This document shows positions 1-9,236 of a DNA stretch of 64,000 bases, in pieces (position 1 is the stretch's first letter; each line of letters opens with the position of its first letter). Source of the stretch: Chloroflexota bacterium. Lineage in GTDB: Bacteria > Chloroflexota > Chloroflexia > Chloroflexales > Roseiflexaceae. Location of the stretch: NCBI GenBank assembly GCA_013388755.1, contig JACAEQ010000057.1, positions 17,142 through 81,141 of the forward strand, given 5' to 3'. The notes beneath the pieces were generated by a model. It saw only the letters and a list, made by a program, of their open reading frames with translations, did not search any database and was not told the DNA's origin. Both the position numbers and the translations under genes were made by a program.

Positions 1-240
1 TGTGGGTCCGTGCCGCACGCCTCACTCATACAGGTCACACGATGACACGGGTCATCCCGAAGGTGACACTCGCCTGTATGGCGTGACCATGCGATCTGCT
101 TCTGACCGGCACTGATGAACATTCAGTATGAACACCGGTAGACACTCCGCCGTGGCCCGCAAGGGCCGGCTTCGTTCGGTACAGGCCGCCTGCGCGGCCT
201 GCTGGTGACCCCGTCGGCGGGCTTCGTACCGCATAGCCCC
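1..240. other. intergenic sequence, no gene recognised
   Basis: This stretch at the window edge holds only short overlapping open frames with no recognisable protein. It leads into a GC-rich family B repeat. Any gene to which it belongs lies outside the window. Confidence 0.5.
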
Positions 241-333
241 CAGCCTCCCCCCGCTGGGGGGAGGAGTCGGACTCCCTCCCCCGGCGGGGGAGGGTTGGGG
301 TGGGGGTGACGGGCGTAGTTGCAACGTATCGGG
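241..333. repeat. family B GC-rich inverted-repeat element, copy 1
   Basis: C-rich and G-rich runs (CCCCGCTGGGG, then CCCCCGGCGGGGG) can fold into nested hairpins. The same order of blocks recurs near 15.6 kb and 30.0 kb. The right end, GTTGCAACGTATCGGG, matches the inverted terminal repeat of the best copy at 29990-30113. No coding potential is seen. It is probably a non-autonomous mobile or structural repeat. Confidence 0.7.
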
Positions 334-496
334 TTTCATTGGTAACCTTCATCAGCCCGCCGGCGCATGACATGCGAGCTGACCGTCAGGGCGACCGCGT
401 GGCTCGTCATGTAGTGATTTGATCGTCAGGTGTTAATGCCGCTTGATCCGTCGCTTAACCGCAGGATAACGGCCATCGGTTAGGGTACCGCTGCGC

Positions 497-506
497 CTCA
501 CGTGAG
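497..506. promoter_or_regulatory. perfect 10-bp palindrome upstream of phnD (candidate operator)
   Basis: CTCACGTGAG is a perfect palindrome just upstream of a TATAGA -10-like hexamer and 34 bp before the phnD start codon. Its position at the promoter suggests a binding site for a dimeric regulator. That role is inferred; the sequence shows only the symmetry and the position. Confidence 0.35.
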
Positions 507-539
507 CCGTATAGATTCCGATTATCCAGGGAGAAATGC

Positions 540-1643
540 ATGCGTTCATTACTGGTCTTGCTGGCAGCCGCGATTGCCCTGTCCGCATGTGCAACCACGG
601 CCCCGAGCGGCGGTGCCTCCGGCGGAGGCTCCACATCCGGTGAAGGTACAGGCTCGAACCAGAGTTCATCGTCGGGCGGAAATGCCGCGACCACGCCAAT
701 CGTCATGGCATGGCTGCCGAACGAGTCGGGCGCTGATCTGAAGGATGCCCGTGATGCGTTTGGCGCGATCATCAGTGAAGCGCTTGGCCGGCCCGTTGAA
801 CATCGCACCACGACCGACTACATCATCGCTGTCGAGACCGTCGCAAATAACAACGCGCACCTGGCGTGGTTCGGCGCCGAAGCATACGTGCAGGCGCGTG
901 ACAAGAACCCGGCGGTTGTGCCGCTGGTCATTCCAAGCGGCGCCGATGGCACCGTCGCCACCGCGGTCTACTACAGCTGGCTGGCAGTCAAGCGCGGCGA
1001 GGAAGGCAACTACCAGGATGGCGGTGTCTTCAAGATTGACAACATCCAGGGTAAGCGGTTTTCGTTTGTGTCGAATAGCTCGACCTCCGGTTTCCGCGTG
1101 CCATCAGCAACGATTGTCAAGTACTTCAGCACCATGGATCAGTGGAAAGATCTCAAGGCTGATGATCTGCTCGAAGGCGGCGCCAACAACTTTTTCGCCG
1201 ATGTACAGTTTGGTGGCTCACATCAGGGATCAGCGGTGAACCTGATTTCCGGCAAAGTGGATGTCGCAGCGTTCTGCGATGCCTGTGTGGAGAACTACGT
1301 CACGCTGGTCGAAAGCACGGCCAATACGCCTGGCGCAGTCTATCGCGTGAACAATGATGCTGCTGAGCCGTTCGATAAGTTCCCCGGCGCCGAGTTTGTG
1401 GTAATCGCCTCGGTGCCCGTGATCAATGCTCCGTTTGTTGCCAACAGCAACATGCTGACGCCAGAAGAGATCAAGCGTCTGCAGGATGTGTTGACTTCCG
1501 ATGCGGTGGCCAACAACCCGAAAATCTTCGCCCCGAAAGAGGCGACAGATGCCGGCTACAAGCCATTCTTCCGCAAGACCAACGCTGAGCGCTTCCTGGT
1601 TGTCGAGGACTCGTTCTTCGACCCGATCCGCGCGATGCGCTAA
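540..1643 (+). CDS. phnD: phosphate/phosphonate ABC transporter substrate-binding lipoprotein (PhnD family)
   Basis: Extracytoplasmic binding protein that would capture phosphonate, phosphite or a related oxyanion and deliver it to the PhnC/PhnE importer. The 367-residue product starts with a lipoprotein signal peptide (lipobox LSAC, Cys17). A Gly/Ser-rich linker (about 20-50) and a periplasmic-binding-protein fold of the PhnD type follow. The start at 540 has AGGGAG 6 bp upstream; the out-of-frame ATG at 536 is rejected. It is the first gene of phnD-C-E-E. No C-P lyase or phosphite dehydrogenase gene lies in the window, so the real substrate is unresolved. Confidence 0.88.
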   Translation: MRSLLVLLAAAIALSACATTAPSGGASGGGSTSGEGTGSNQSSSSGGNAATTPIVMAWLPNESGADLKDARDAFGAIISEALGRPVEHRTTTDYIIAVETVANNNAHLAWFGAEAYVQARDKNPAVVPLVIPSGADGTVATAVYYSWLAVKRGEEGNYQDGGVFKIDNIQGKRFSFVSNSSTSGFRVPSATIVKYFSTMDQWKDLKADDLLEGGANNFFADVQFGGSHQGSAVNLISGKVDVAAFCDACVENYVTLVESTANTPGAVYRVNNDAAEPFDKFPGAEFVVIASVPVINAPFVANSNMLTPEEIKRLQDVLTSDAVANNPKIFAPKEATDAGYKPFFRKTNAERFLVVEDSFFDPIRAMR

Positions 1644-1658
1644 TGACGACTGCAGGCC

Positions 1659-1686
1659 GACCGGCTCCATCATGGCGGAGCCGGTC
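1659..1686 (+). terminator. phnD-phnC intercistronic hairpin
   Basis: GACCGGCTCC and GGAGCCGGTC form a perfect 10-bp stem with an 8-nt loop between the binding-protein gene and the ATPase gene. There is no U-tract, so it is more likely an attenuator or mRNA-stabilising element than a full terminator. Such an element would raise binding-protein expression above that of the membrane genes. Confidence 0.45.
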
Positions 1687-1730
1687 ATTCGCATGACTGG
1701 CAGTAGGTATCACACTACAGAGGTTCCGGC

Positions 1731-2516
1731 ATGGCTCTGTTGCAGGTCGAGGCGCTGACCAAACGCTACGGCGGTGAGACACTGGCGCTGGATAATATTA
1801 CGTTCGATGTTGAGCCAGGCGAGTTTGTGGGTATTATCGGACCATCCGGAGCAGGTAAATCAACGTTGTTGCGCTGTGTAAACCGGCTGGTGGACATCAG
1901 CAGCGGCGATGTTCGCTTCGATGGCGTCAGTGTGCCGACGCTACGCGGCGCAGCGCTCCGGCGGCAGCGCACCCGGATAGGCATGATCTTTCAGCACTAC
2001 AACCTGGTCAACCGGCTGAGCGTTATCGAAAATGTGTTGCACGGGCGGCTCGGGTACAAGGGAACGATTCAGGGGATCCTTGGTCTCTACACCGAGGAAG
2101 AAAAACGCGATGCGGCCCGGATCATCGAAAGCCTGGGGCTGAGTGAGCAGATGTACAAGCGGTGTGATCAGTTGAGCGGCGGGCAAAAACAGCGTGTCGG
2201 TATCGCCCGCGCGCTGGTACAGCAACCGAAAATGTTGCTCTGTGATGAACCGATTGCATCACTCGACCCGAATGCCGCCAAGATCATTATGGATACATTG
2301 AGTGACATCAACCGCACAACAGGTATCACGATCCTGGTGAATCTGCACCAGGTTGATGTCGCCTTACGCTACGCCCGGCGGATCATCGGTATCAATCGCG
2401 GCAGACTGGTCTATGATGGCGAGCCAGAGCGCCTGAGCAATGAACAGATCTATCAGATCTACGGCTCTGAAGCCGGGGATTTGATCCTCGATCTCCGGGA
2501 GCGCTATGCAGCCTGA
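1731..2516 (+). CDS. phnC: phosphonate-type ABC transporter ATP-binding protein
   Basis: ATPase that powers the importer, acting on the cytoplasmic face as a dimer bound to the two PhnE-type permeases. The 261-residue protein shows Walker A GPSGAGKST (37-45), the Q-loop region after residue 87, signature LSGGQKQR (148-155), Walker B MLLCDE (168-173) and a switch His in NLHQ. The length is normal for PhnC. AGAGG lies upstream of the ATG. The gene end overlaps the first permease gene by 11 bp, which indicates translational coupling. Confidence 0.92.
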   Translation: MALLQVEALTKRYGGETLALDNITFDVEPGEFVGIIGPSGAGKSTLLRCVNRLVDISSGDVRFDGVSVPTLRGAALRRQRTRIGMIFQHYNLVNRLSVIENVLHGRLGYKGTIQGILGLYTEEEKRDAARIIESLGLSEQMYKRCDQLSGGQKQRVGIARALVQQPKMLLCDEPIASLDPNAAKIIMDTLSDINRTTGITILVNLHQVDVALRYARRIIGINRGRLVYDGEPERLSNEQIYQIYGSEAGDLILDLRERYAA

Positions 2517-3291
2517 CATTTTTCAACTCCGGCAGCGCCAGTCGGCGCTCTTTTTTGTGTTGCTCAGCGGATTAACCTATGGCGCGATTCTCCTTACCAA
2601 TTATGATGTGGTACAGGGATTGACGGCCATACCGCGCGCGTTCGTCTGGGCCACTGCCAATTTTATCCCGGATGATGAGGCCTGGCAGCGTTTGCCGCGC
2701 ATTCTCGACAAGCTGCGAGAGACGGTGTTGATGGCGATTTCGTCGGCGACGGTTGCTTCGGCGCTTGGCCTGGCAGTGGCACTGCTCGGCGCCACGACGA
2801 CCCGGCCGCACCCCTGGTTCAGCCCGCCGGCGCGCGCCATCGCCAGCGTGTTTCGCAATATTGACGTTTCCGCCTGGGCATTGATCCTGCTCTTTTCATT
2901 CGGCCAGAGCGCCATCACCGGCTATTTCGCACTGTTTTTTGTGACGTTCGGCTTCATTGTGCGCGTGATGATCGAGACGATTGATGAGATCGGGACCGAG
3001 TCGGTCGAGGCCTTGCGTGCCACCGGCGCCGGGTACCTGGCGATTATTACCCAGAGTGTCATTCCGGCATGCCTGCCGCAGCTGATCAGCTGGGTGCTCT
3101 ATATGATCGAAACGAATATCCGCAGCGCAACCCTGGTCGGGATACTGACCGGTACCGGTATTGGATTCTCCTTCGATCTCTACTACAAGAGCCTGAATTA
3201 CAGTTCGGCCAGCCTGGTCGTACTGGTGATCGTGGTGGCGGTTCTGTTAATAGAAGCGCTCTCGAACGCGATCCGAAGGGCAGTACTGTGA
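2506..3291 (+). CDS. phnE: phosphonate-type ABC transporter permease, subunit 1
   Basis: Integral membrane permease of the PhnE family, 261 residues. A first transmembrane helix lies at about 15-32 and several helices follow. The EAA loop that contacts the ATPase begins EALRATGAGYLA. The start overlaps phnC, and the stop overlaps the start of the second permease gene (sequence TGATG). With the next gene it should form a heterodimeric channel. The name rests on family resemblance and operon position. Confidence 0.88.
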   Translation: MQPDIFQLRQRQSALFFVLLSGLTYGAILLTNYDVVQGLTAIPRAFVWATANFIPDDEAWQRLPRILDKLRETVLMAISSATVASALGLAVALLGATTTRPHPWFSPPARAIASVFRNIDVSAWALILLFSFGQSAITGYFALFFVTFGFIVRVMIETIDEIGTESVEALRATGAGYLAIITQSVIPACLPQLISWVLYMIETNIRSATLVGILTGTGIGFSFDLYYKSLNYSSASLVVLVIVVAVLLIEALSNAIRRAVL

Positions 3292-4118
3292 TGACGCTAC
3301 CTGAACCGGCGCGCCGCATTCGCGTGCGCCCGCTGACACGCGCCAATCTGAGCATTCAGGCAACGCTGATCGGGTTGACGCTGCTGACCGTGTACAGCTT
3401 CACAACCTTTGACTCGCGCAACATCGAACTGGAGCAGGCGGTACGTGATATGTTCGACAATTTCCGCCTGCTGTTGCTCGAGCCGCGCCTGAAGAATGTC
3501 AGCGTGCTCGAAATGCTCCACCAGCTCTTCGTTACCGCCGGGCTGGGGCTGCTGACCACGATCTTTGGCGCGATCATCGCCTTCTTCCTCGGCCTGCTGG
3601 CGGCGCAGAACCTGGCGCCGCGCTGGCTCACCGACGTGATCAGGGGCGGGACAGCCTTTATCCGCGCCGTGCCGACCGTACTCTGGGTGCTTTTCTTCGC
3701 TGTCTCGGTTGGTCTGGGGAGCGTTGCGGCGATTATCGGGATGACCTTTCACTCGGCGGGCTATTTGATTAAAGCCTACTCCGAGTCGTTCGAGGAGATC
3801 GAGCCTGGTGTCCTGGAGGCGTTGCGCGCCAGTGGCGCCAACTGGTGGCAAACGATCTTCCAGGCGGTCGTGCCGGCATCAGCTTCGGCGCTGCTCTCGT
3901 GGACGTTTGTGCGTTTCGAGATTAACTTCTCAACCGCAATTGCCATGGGCGCGACGGCCGGCGCGGGCGGTATCGGCTTCGATATGTTTATGGCAAGCGG
4001 CTTCTATCTTGATCTGCGTGAACTGGGCGCGTTCACCTATGCGATCCTGGCATTTGCCATCGCGCTCGAGTGGGGCGCAACACGGCTGAAGGCCAATCTG
4101 GGACCGCAACGGCACTAG
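3291..4118 (+). CDS. phnE: phosphonate-type ABC transporter permease, subunit 2
   Basis: Second PhnE-type permease, 275 residues from the ATG at 3291, which overlaps the preceding stop codon. The open frame extends upstream to 3069 but lies inside the first permease gene, so that start is rejected. A basic N-terminus (RRIRVRP) is followed by a transmembrane helix at about 24-40, further helices and the EAA loop EALRASGANWWQ. Two different permeases in one cassette is a common PhnCDE arrangement. This is the last gene of the operon. Confidence 0.88.
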   Translation: MTLPEPARRIRVRPLTRANLSIQATLIGLTLLTVYSFTTFDSRNIELEQAVRDMFDNFRLLLLEPRLKNVSVLEMLHQLFVTAGLGLLTTIFGAIIAFFLGLLAAQNLAPRWLTDVIRGGTAFIRAVPTVLWVLFFAVSVGLGSVAAIIGMTFHSAGYLIKAYSESFEEIEPGVLEALRASGANWWQTIFQAVVPASASALLSWTFVRFEINFSTAIAMGATAGAGGIGFDMFMASGFYLDLRELGAFTYAILAFAIALEWGATRLKANLGPQRH

Positions 4119-4405
4119 AGCGCCGGTAGAGTGTTCTATTTTTCAGGTGTTTCGGGCCGCTGGCCCATAGGGTTTCGGTTTCTGATGCGGCGCGGCGGGC
4201 AGAGCCGCCACACCGCACCACAAAAGAAGAGCAACTGTTCACGATCGGTGGTGCGGGAGATGCCCCCGCTATGAACCATCGGCGGCGGGTCGGGACGCAG
4301 CGTGCCGCGTCCGCGACGTCAGCGCCATGATCCATCGAACCGCCGACGCAACAGAGACATGGTTACCCCAGGTGTGAGCACATACAAAGAAGACACATAC
4401 CGCTC
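4119..4405. other. intergenic spacer between convergent operons
   Basis: About 290 bp between the converging phn and hox-adh-globin units. A short hairpin (GGGCC-GCT-GGCCC, 4154-4166) is the only structure noticed. No strong terminator and no gene are seen. Confidence 0.4.
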
Positions 4406-5281
4406 TCAGCGCCCCGGCGGGAAGACTGCCACCTCATCGCCGGCGTGGATGACCGCGGCGCATCCGCCGGCGTAGGCCAGTTCACGCCCATTCAGCAACA
4501 CGCGCCAGCCATAGCGCGGCACATACGCTGGCGTCACCTCAATCCAGAGCCTGTCACTCGACTCATCCGCCTCCCAGACGCGCTCGAGCGCCTCGGCGCG
4601 CAGCTGGGGATAGCCGCTAAACAGCTTACGCAGCACCTCGCCGGCGCTGCCGCCATCGGCAATCCGCACCTGAATCTCCGGCGTTCCGGCGAGCGCGCGC
4701 AGGCGGCCATACAGCGCACAGCGTACCGCAACATCGCCGGCGTCCAGTTCGCGGGCAACCTGGTAGCCGAACAGTAACTGATGTTGTTGCACCGCCAGGT
4801 ATTTGCTCCATGCTGCCATCGCCGCAGCGATCGTGCTGGCCGGCAGTCCGGCTTCCTGCATAAAGCGCGAAAAACTCGCCAGCACCAGGCCAAACGACCC
4901 GATGACATACTCGGATGGTGTGTGGATGTGACGCGGACCATGGCCGGCGTGTGCTCCTCCGGCGCGGAACAGGTAGAGCGCAAACTCATCGCTGGTATCC
5001 AGCCCGAGGGTACGGGCGAGCCAGATGGTGAAGAAGCGCCGCCGTTCCTCAAGGTGCGCGTCGTCCACCCCCTGTTCCCAGCCCAGGATCGCCGCCGTTT
5101 CCGGAACATGCTGCAGGTAATTGTAGGTCTCTACCACCAGCTCCGTCCCCCGGCGGAACAACGGTTCCACCGAGCGCGATGCTGCGGCCCGCTCCTCGTG
5201 CCCCCAGCCAACGAAACGCAACATGCGCCGCCAGACCTCATGCGGCTCAGGTGCCAGATTGTGCAGTTCCAGCGTTGTCAT
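4406..5281 (-). CDS. protoglobin-like domain fused to a MoaD/ThiS-like ubiquitin-fold domain
   Basis: 291-residue protein with two parts. Residues about 10-175 look like a protoglobin/globin-sensor domain: all-helical, with a His-rich stretch (GAHAGHGPRHIHTPSEY, 109-125) where the proximal haem ligand is expected. Residues about 184-291 look like a MoaD/ThiS sulfur-carrier fold (VAVRCALYGRLRALAG at the start, LLNGREL, then AGDEVAVFPPGR). Active MoaD and ThiS end in Gly-Gly; this one ends Gly-Arg, so C-terminal thiocarboxylation looks impossible without trimming. The start at 5281 has GAGG 8 bp upstream; upstream in-frame ATGs lie inside the adh gene. It is the last gene of the hox-adh unit, 16 bp after the dehydrogenase. 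Haem binding and gas sensing are inferred. Confidence 0.7.
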   Translation of the reverse strand: MTTLELHNLAPEPHEVWRRMLRFVGWGHEERAAASRSVEPLFRRGTELVVETYNYLQHVPETAAILGWEQGVDDAHLEERRRFFTIWLARTLGLDTSDEFALYLFRAGGAHAGHGPRHIHTPSEYVIGSFGLVLASFSRFMQEAGLPASTIAAAMAAWSKYLAVQQHQLLFGYQVARELDAGDVAVRCALYGRLRALAGTPEIQVRIADGGSAGEVLRKLFSGYPQLRAEALERVWEADESSDRLWIEVTPAYVPRYGWRVLLNGRELAYAGGCAAVIHAGDEVAVFPPGR

Positions 5282-5297
5282 CGAATACCTCGATGGC

Positions 5298-6467
5298 TCA
5301 CTCATCGTATGCGCGGGCATACAGCTCGATGATCTCTTGCTTTGATGGTTTGCGTGGATTGTTGGCCGGGCTACCGCTGTCAATCGCCGCGTCGGCCATT
5401 ACCGGCGCCAGGTCCATCAACCGCGCGCGATCCACGCCCAGTTGCTGCAGCGACGGGATCCGGATATCGCGTACCAGCCGCCGGATGGCGGTCACCGAAC
5501 GGTCAGCCGCCTCCATCAGCGACAGGCCATCAACCGGCTCGCCCATTGCCGCCGCAACGTCGGCATAACGCTGCGGATCGCCGACCAGACTGAACTCCGT
5601 CACCACTGCGAGCAATGCCGCATTGGAGACACCGTGAGCGATGTGAAAGTAGGCGCCGATCGGGCGCGACATGCCGTGCACCAGCGCGACCGACGAATTG
5701 CTGAAGGCGATGCCCGCCTGCATGGCGCCCAGCATCATCTTCTCGCGCGCCTCAATGTTGTTGCCGTTGGACCATGCCTGGCGAATATTCTGTGAGATCA
5801 ACTCGATCGCCGAGAGGCAGAAGATATCGGTCATGGGCTGGCGTTTGACCGACACATACGCCTCGATCGCGTGCACCAGCGCATCCACGCCAGTCGCCGC
5901 CGTGACGCCCTGCGGCGATGAGACGGTCAACAGCGGGTCAACGATCGCGATGGTCGGCATCAGGTAGGGGCTGCCGATCAACATCTTCACGTCGGTCTTC
6001 TGGTCAGTAATGACCGTATAGACCGTCGCCTCGCTACCGGTGCCGGCAGTGGTAGGAATCGCCACCAGCGGCACGCCCGGCTGCGCGATCTTGCCGATCC
6101 CCTTGTACTCCTCGATGGAGCCCGGGTTTGTCGCCAGCACGGCAACCGCCTTGGCGGTATCGATCGGGCTGCCACCGCCGACGGCGACAACGAAGTCGCA
6201 TCCCGCATCTCTGTAAATCTGTAGACCTTCCTGGACATATTCCACGACCGGCTCAGTGTTCACGCCGGCGAATACCGCGCTGCCGATGCCACTGTCGGCC
6301 AGGAGTTGCCTGACCTGATCAACCAGGCCAAGGCTCTGCATAATCTTGTCCGAGACGATCAGGGCATGCTTCCAGCCCCGTTTCTGGCATTGCGCTCCAA
6401 CCTGCTCGACGGCTCCCGAGCCAAGCACCACATGTGCAGGCATGATGAACTCTCGTGGCGGCATCAT
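5298..6467 (-). CDS. iron-containing alcohol dehydrogenase
   Basis: NAD(P)-dependent group III alcohol dehydrogenase, 389 residues. The dinucleotide motif GGGSPIDTAK begins at 97. The metal ligands align as Asp195, His199, His264 and His278, the same pattern as FucO and 1,3-propanediol dehydrogenase. The start at 6467 follows an excellent AAGGAGGT at 5-bp spacing; an open frame continuing to 6692 runs into hoxW and is rejected. It lies 118 bp after hoxW on the same strand, so it may recycle NADH or NAD in concert with the Hox hydrogenase. The alcohol or aldehyde substrate cannot be told from sequence. Confidence 0.9.
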   Translation of the reverse strand: MMPPREFIMPAHVVLGSGAVEQVGAQCQKRGWKHALIVSDKIMQSLGLVDQVRQLLADSGIGSAVFAGVNTEPVVEYVQEGLQIYRDAGCDFVVAVGGGSPIDTAKAVAVLATNPGSIEEYKGIGKIAQPGVPLVAIPTTAGTGSEATVYTVITDQKTDVKMLIGSPYLMPTIAIVDPLLTVSSPQGVTAATGVDALVHAIEAYVSVKRQPMTDIFCLSAIELISQNIRQAWSNGNNIEAREKMMLGAMQAGIAFSNSSVALVHGMSRPIGAYFHIAHGVSNAALLAVVTEFSLVGDPQRYADVAAAMGEPVDGLSLMEAADRSVTAIRRLVRDIRIPSLQQLGVDRARLMDLAPVMADAAIDSGSPANNPRKPSKQEIIELYARAYDE

Positions 6468-6585
6468 ACGCGACCTCCTTGCAACATCGGCGGCTGTCAG
6501 CAGATGACCCGTTACAGTCTCACTGGCGCCGATTCCGGCGGCTCCTGTGGAATGGCCCGTAGTGTAATATACGTTACGCAGGGCG

Positions 6586-7137
6586 TCAAAACGAAGCTGA
6601 GGTGGACGTGTTGCTGGCAGTGGCCAGCAACTGCCGGGCCATCTCGACCGCCCTGGCGATACCAGTGCGCGCGCGGGCCGAGAATGGCGCACCAGGGGTA
6701 AATTGCTCCGCCGGTATCGTGATCAGCCAGGATCGTGGCGCACGCCCGTAGACCTCTTGTGTGAGCAGCAGCAGGCGTTCGGGGGTGGCGAAATGGCCGG
6801 GTGGACCGCCAGTAGCGGCAGGGCTCAGGTGTGCCAATGACACGGCTGCATCACTGCTGGCGGAGGCATCGAGGAACACAACCATACCGGCATCCGCCAG
6901 TAATGGCGCAAGCTCTGGTGTCAACTGGTGTACCGACAGAACGGACACGCCTGTCAGGTGACATTCTGCCAGCGCATCGGCCGCTGCCCGTCCCGCGCCG
7001 TCGTCGCCACGCAGATCATTGCCATAACCGATAACGAGCCGGTGAGACGGTTCGCAACGGGTATAGGGGGGGGCGTCCGGTGCGTGGAATGGCGCTGCGG
7101 CACGAGTGGCGCACTCCGTGGTGTCTGATTGCATCAT
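6586..7137 (-). CDS. hoxW: hydrogenase maturation protease (HoxW/HyaD family)
   Basis: M52-type nickel-dependent endopeptidase that removes the C-terminal peptide of the hydrogenase large subunit after nickel insertion. The 183-residue product has the family N-terminus IGYGNDLRGDDGAG (36-49). Candidate nickel-sensing residues are Asp41, His70 and Asp90. It starts 5 bp after hoxH, whose protein carries the matching cleavage site DPCLSCSTH followed by 24 residues. An upstream start at 7230 would lie inside hoxH and is rejected. Confidence 0.85.
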   Translation of the reverse strand: MMQSDTTECATRAAAPFHAPDAPPYTRCEPSHRLVIGYGNDLRGDDGAGRAAADALAECHLTGVSVLSVHQLTPELAPLLADAGMVVFLDASASSDAAVSLAHLSPAATGGPPGHFATPERLLLLTQEVYGRAPRSWLITIPAEQFTPGAPFSARARTGIARAVEMARQLLATASNTSTSASF

Positions 7138-7142
7138 TTGTC

Positions 7143-8564
7143 TCACCGTTGCACCGTATCGAGCACCGTGCCATCGGCGGCGACCAGGATCAATGCCAGT
7201 GGCATCGTCCCGGCAGCGTGGGTCGAGCAACTCAGACAGGGATCATAGGCGCGGATGCCGGCTTCGACCCGGTTGAGTGCGCCTTCGCTGATCCGGTCGC
7301 CGTGGACGTAGCGCTGCGCGATCTGGGCCACGGTGCGGTTCATGGCCAGGTTGTTGTGCCCGGTGGCGATGATCAAGTTGACTCTGCGTATGAGGCCATT
7401 GGGGTCAACGGCATAGTCGTGGAACAATGTGCCGCGAGGCGCCTCGCTCACGCCAACGCCTTCGAGCTGGTTGACACCCGCCTCGGCGCGCAGTCTGCCG
7501 GAATCCAGATCCGGGTCATCGAGCAGCAACGAAATCCGTTCCAGTGCCGCGAGAATCTCGACCAGCCGGGCATAGTGATAATAAAAAGACGACGTTGCAA
7601 TACCGCCGGCGCGCTGGCGCATCTCACCAAGTTCGGCGTCGGCCAGGAGCGTGCCGATACGGGTACAGATATTCAGCCGCGCCAGTGGCCCGACGCGATA
7701 CATACCGGCAGGGTAGCCACGCGGGCGGTAATATGGCATCTTCAGATACGACCACGGTTCAACGGCTTCGGCAATCATCTCGCGATAGTGTGCCGGATCA
7801 ACCTGGTCAGCGATGATCGCGCCGCCGGAGTCGACCAGCCGCAGGCGCCCGCCGTAGTGTTCCCATTCGCCGTTCGGCCCGACCAGGCCAAGGAACAGTG
7901 AGGGGAAGTCGCCAAAGGATGCCACTTCATCGGCGTGGGTATCGAGCAATGTTTTGAAGCGCCGCAGCGCGTCGAGCACGGTTGTGCGCGCTTCCGGTAG
8001 GCGTGCGGCAATCGCGGCGCGCTGCGCGGCGGCTGGCGCGGCACGCACACCGCCAGGGACGGCCCATGCCGGGTGGATCTTACTGCCACCGAGTGTCTCA
8101 ATAATCTCCTGGCCAAACTGGCGTAATCGGATGCCCGCGCGCGCCAGGTGGGCATCGGCGGCCATCAGACCAAACACGTTGCGCGTGGCGGGATCGCTAT
8201 CGAAACCCAGCAGCAAATCAGGCGCGCTGAGGTGGAAGAAACTCAATGCATGCGACTGAACAATCTGGCCCAGGTTCATCAGGCGGCGCAGTTTCTCCGC
8301 TGCCGGCGGGATCATCACCGACAGGATGGCATCGCCCGCTTTGGCCGAGGCCAGCAGATGGCTGACCGGGCAGATACCGCAGATCCGCGCGGTGATTCCT
8401 GGCATTTCCCACAATGGCCGGCCTTCACAGAAGCGCTCAAACCCACGAAACTCGGTGACGTGAAAGCGTGCCTCCTGCACGGTACCCGCGTCATCAAGAT
8501 GGATCGTGATTCTGGCGTGCCCTTCGATGCGTGTGACCGGGTCTATCAGAATGCGCCGGGTCAT
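7143..8564 (-). CDS. hoxH: NAD-reducing [NiFe] hydrogenase large subunit
   Basis: Catalytic subunit carrying the NiFe(CN)2CO site, 473 residues. The N-terminal Ni ligands are in RICGIC (Cys62, Cys65). The C-terminal ligands are in DPCLSC (Cys443, Cys446), followed by the predicted HoxW cleavage site after His449 and a 24-residue tail. A possible start 35 codons upstream (GTG at 8669) gives an Ala/Pro-rich extension unlike HoxH. The ATG at 8564 has GAGGT upstream and begins the usual [16 protein letters not shown]. It works with HoxY as the hydrogenase module of the bidirectional HoxEFUYH complex. Confidence 0.95.
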   Translation of the reverse strand: MTRRILIDPVTRIEGHARITIHLDDAGTVQEARFHVTEFRGFERFCEGRPLWEMPGITARICGICPVSHLLASAKAGDAILSVMIPPAAEKLRRLMNLGQIVQSHALSFFHLSAPDLLLGFDSDPATRNVFGLMAADAHLARAGIRLRQFGQEIIETLGGSKIHPAWAVPGGVRAAPAAAQRAAIAARLPEARTTVLDALRRFKTLLDTHADEVASFGDFPSLFLGLVGPNGEWEHYGGRLRLVDSGGAIIADQVDPAHYREMIAEAVEPWSYLKMPYYRPRGYPAGMYRVGPLARLNICTRIGTLLADAELGEMRQRAGGIATSSFYYHYARLVEILAALERISLLLDDPDLDSGRLRAEAGVNQLEGVGVSEAPRGTLFHDYAVDPNGLIRRVNLIIATGHNNLAMNRTVAQIAQRYVHGDRISEGALNRVEAGIRAYDPCLSCSTHAAGTMPLALILVAADGTVLDTVQR

Positions 8565-8670
8565 GCTTGACCTCGCTGTCGTCGTTTGCTCTGCGGCACG
8601 CGCCTGCAACTGTGCGCCAGGCGCAATCGCCGGGTTGTGTACCGCGAATGGTGCAGGGGGTACCAGCACC

Positions 8671-9216
8671 TCAGCCGAACTTGATCATCTCGCGCCCGGC
8701 CAGCAGCACCTCACCGCCGGCAAGGATCTGTTCCAGGGCGGCACGAATGCGCGGTGCAGGCGGCGGGCAGCCTGGCAGGTAGAGATCGACCGGTACGACG
8801 GCATGGACAGGGAGCACCCTGCCAAGCAATGCTGGAACGATACCGGGCGCATCCGGGATCTGGCCAGACATATCCGCCCGTTCGACATACAGCGTCTGCA
8901 GAATCGGGCCCGGCGCGCCAAGCGGATTGCGCAGCGCTGTCACATTGCCGGTGACCGCGCAATCGCCGAAGGCAATCAGCGTGCGGGTGCGCTCCCGCAC
9001 CTGGCGAATCAGGTGCAGGTTATCCGCATTCGCCACCGCGCCCTCGACCAGTGCAACGTCGACATGCTCAGGATATGCCTTGATGTCGGCGAGCGGGCTA
9101 TACACGAGTTCGACGTGCCGGGCCAGTTCGAACAGCCACTCATCAAGATCGAGGAATGACATGTGGCAACCCGAACACCCACCAAGCCAGATCGTTGCAA
9201 GTCGTAGCTTCTTCAC
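8671..9216 (-). CDS. hoxY: NAD-reducing [NiFe] hydrogenase small subunit
   Basis: Electron-transfer subunit holding the proximal [4Fe-4S] cluster, 181 residues, a normal HoxY length. Cysteine motifs are CSGC (Cys14, Cys17), GDCAVTGN and LPGCPP. Unlike uptake-hydrogenase small subunits it has no Tat signal and no second or third cluster domain, so the complex is cytoplasmic. It lies 20 bp after hoxU. The 106-bp gap to hoxH is the largest gap inside the hydrogenase-diaphorase block. Confidence 0.94.
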   Translation of the reverse strand: MKKLRLATIWLGGCSGCHMSFLDLDEWLFELARHVELVYSPLADIKAYPEHVDVALVEGAVANADNLHLIRQVRERTRTLIAFGDCAVTGNVTALRNPLGAPGPILQTLYVERADMSGQIPDAPGIVPALLGRVLPVHAVVPVDLYLPGCPPPAPRIRAALEQILAGGEVLLAGREMIKFG

Positions 9217-9236
9217 GGTCGTTCCATCCAGAACTA

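Noticed and set aside
35..373. two overlapping open frames at the left edge
   Set aside because: They run through a family B repeat and encode Pro/Arg-rich sequence without any family pattern.
8565..8669. 35-residue N-terminal extension of HoxH from a GTG
   Set aside because: It is Ala/Pro-rich and unlike HoxH, and the ATG at 8564 has a good ribosome site and the conserved N-terminus.
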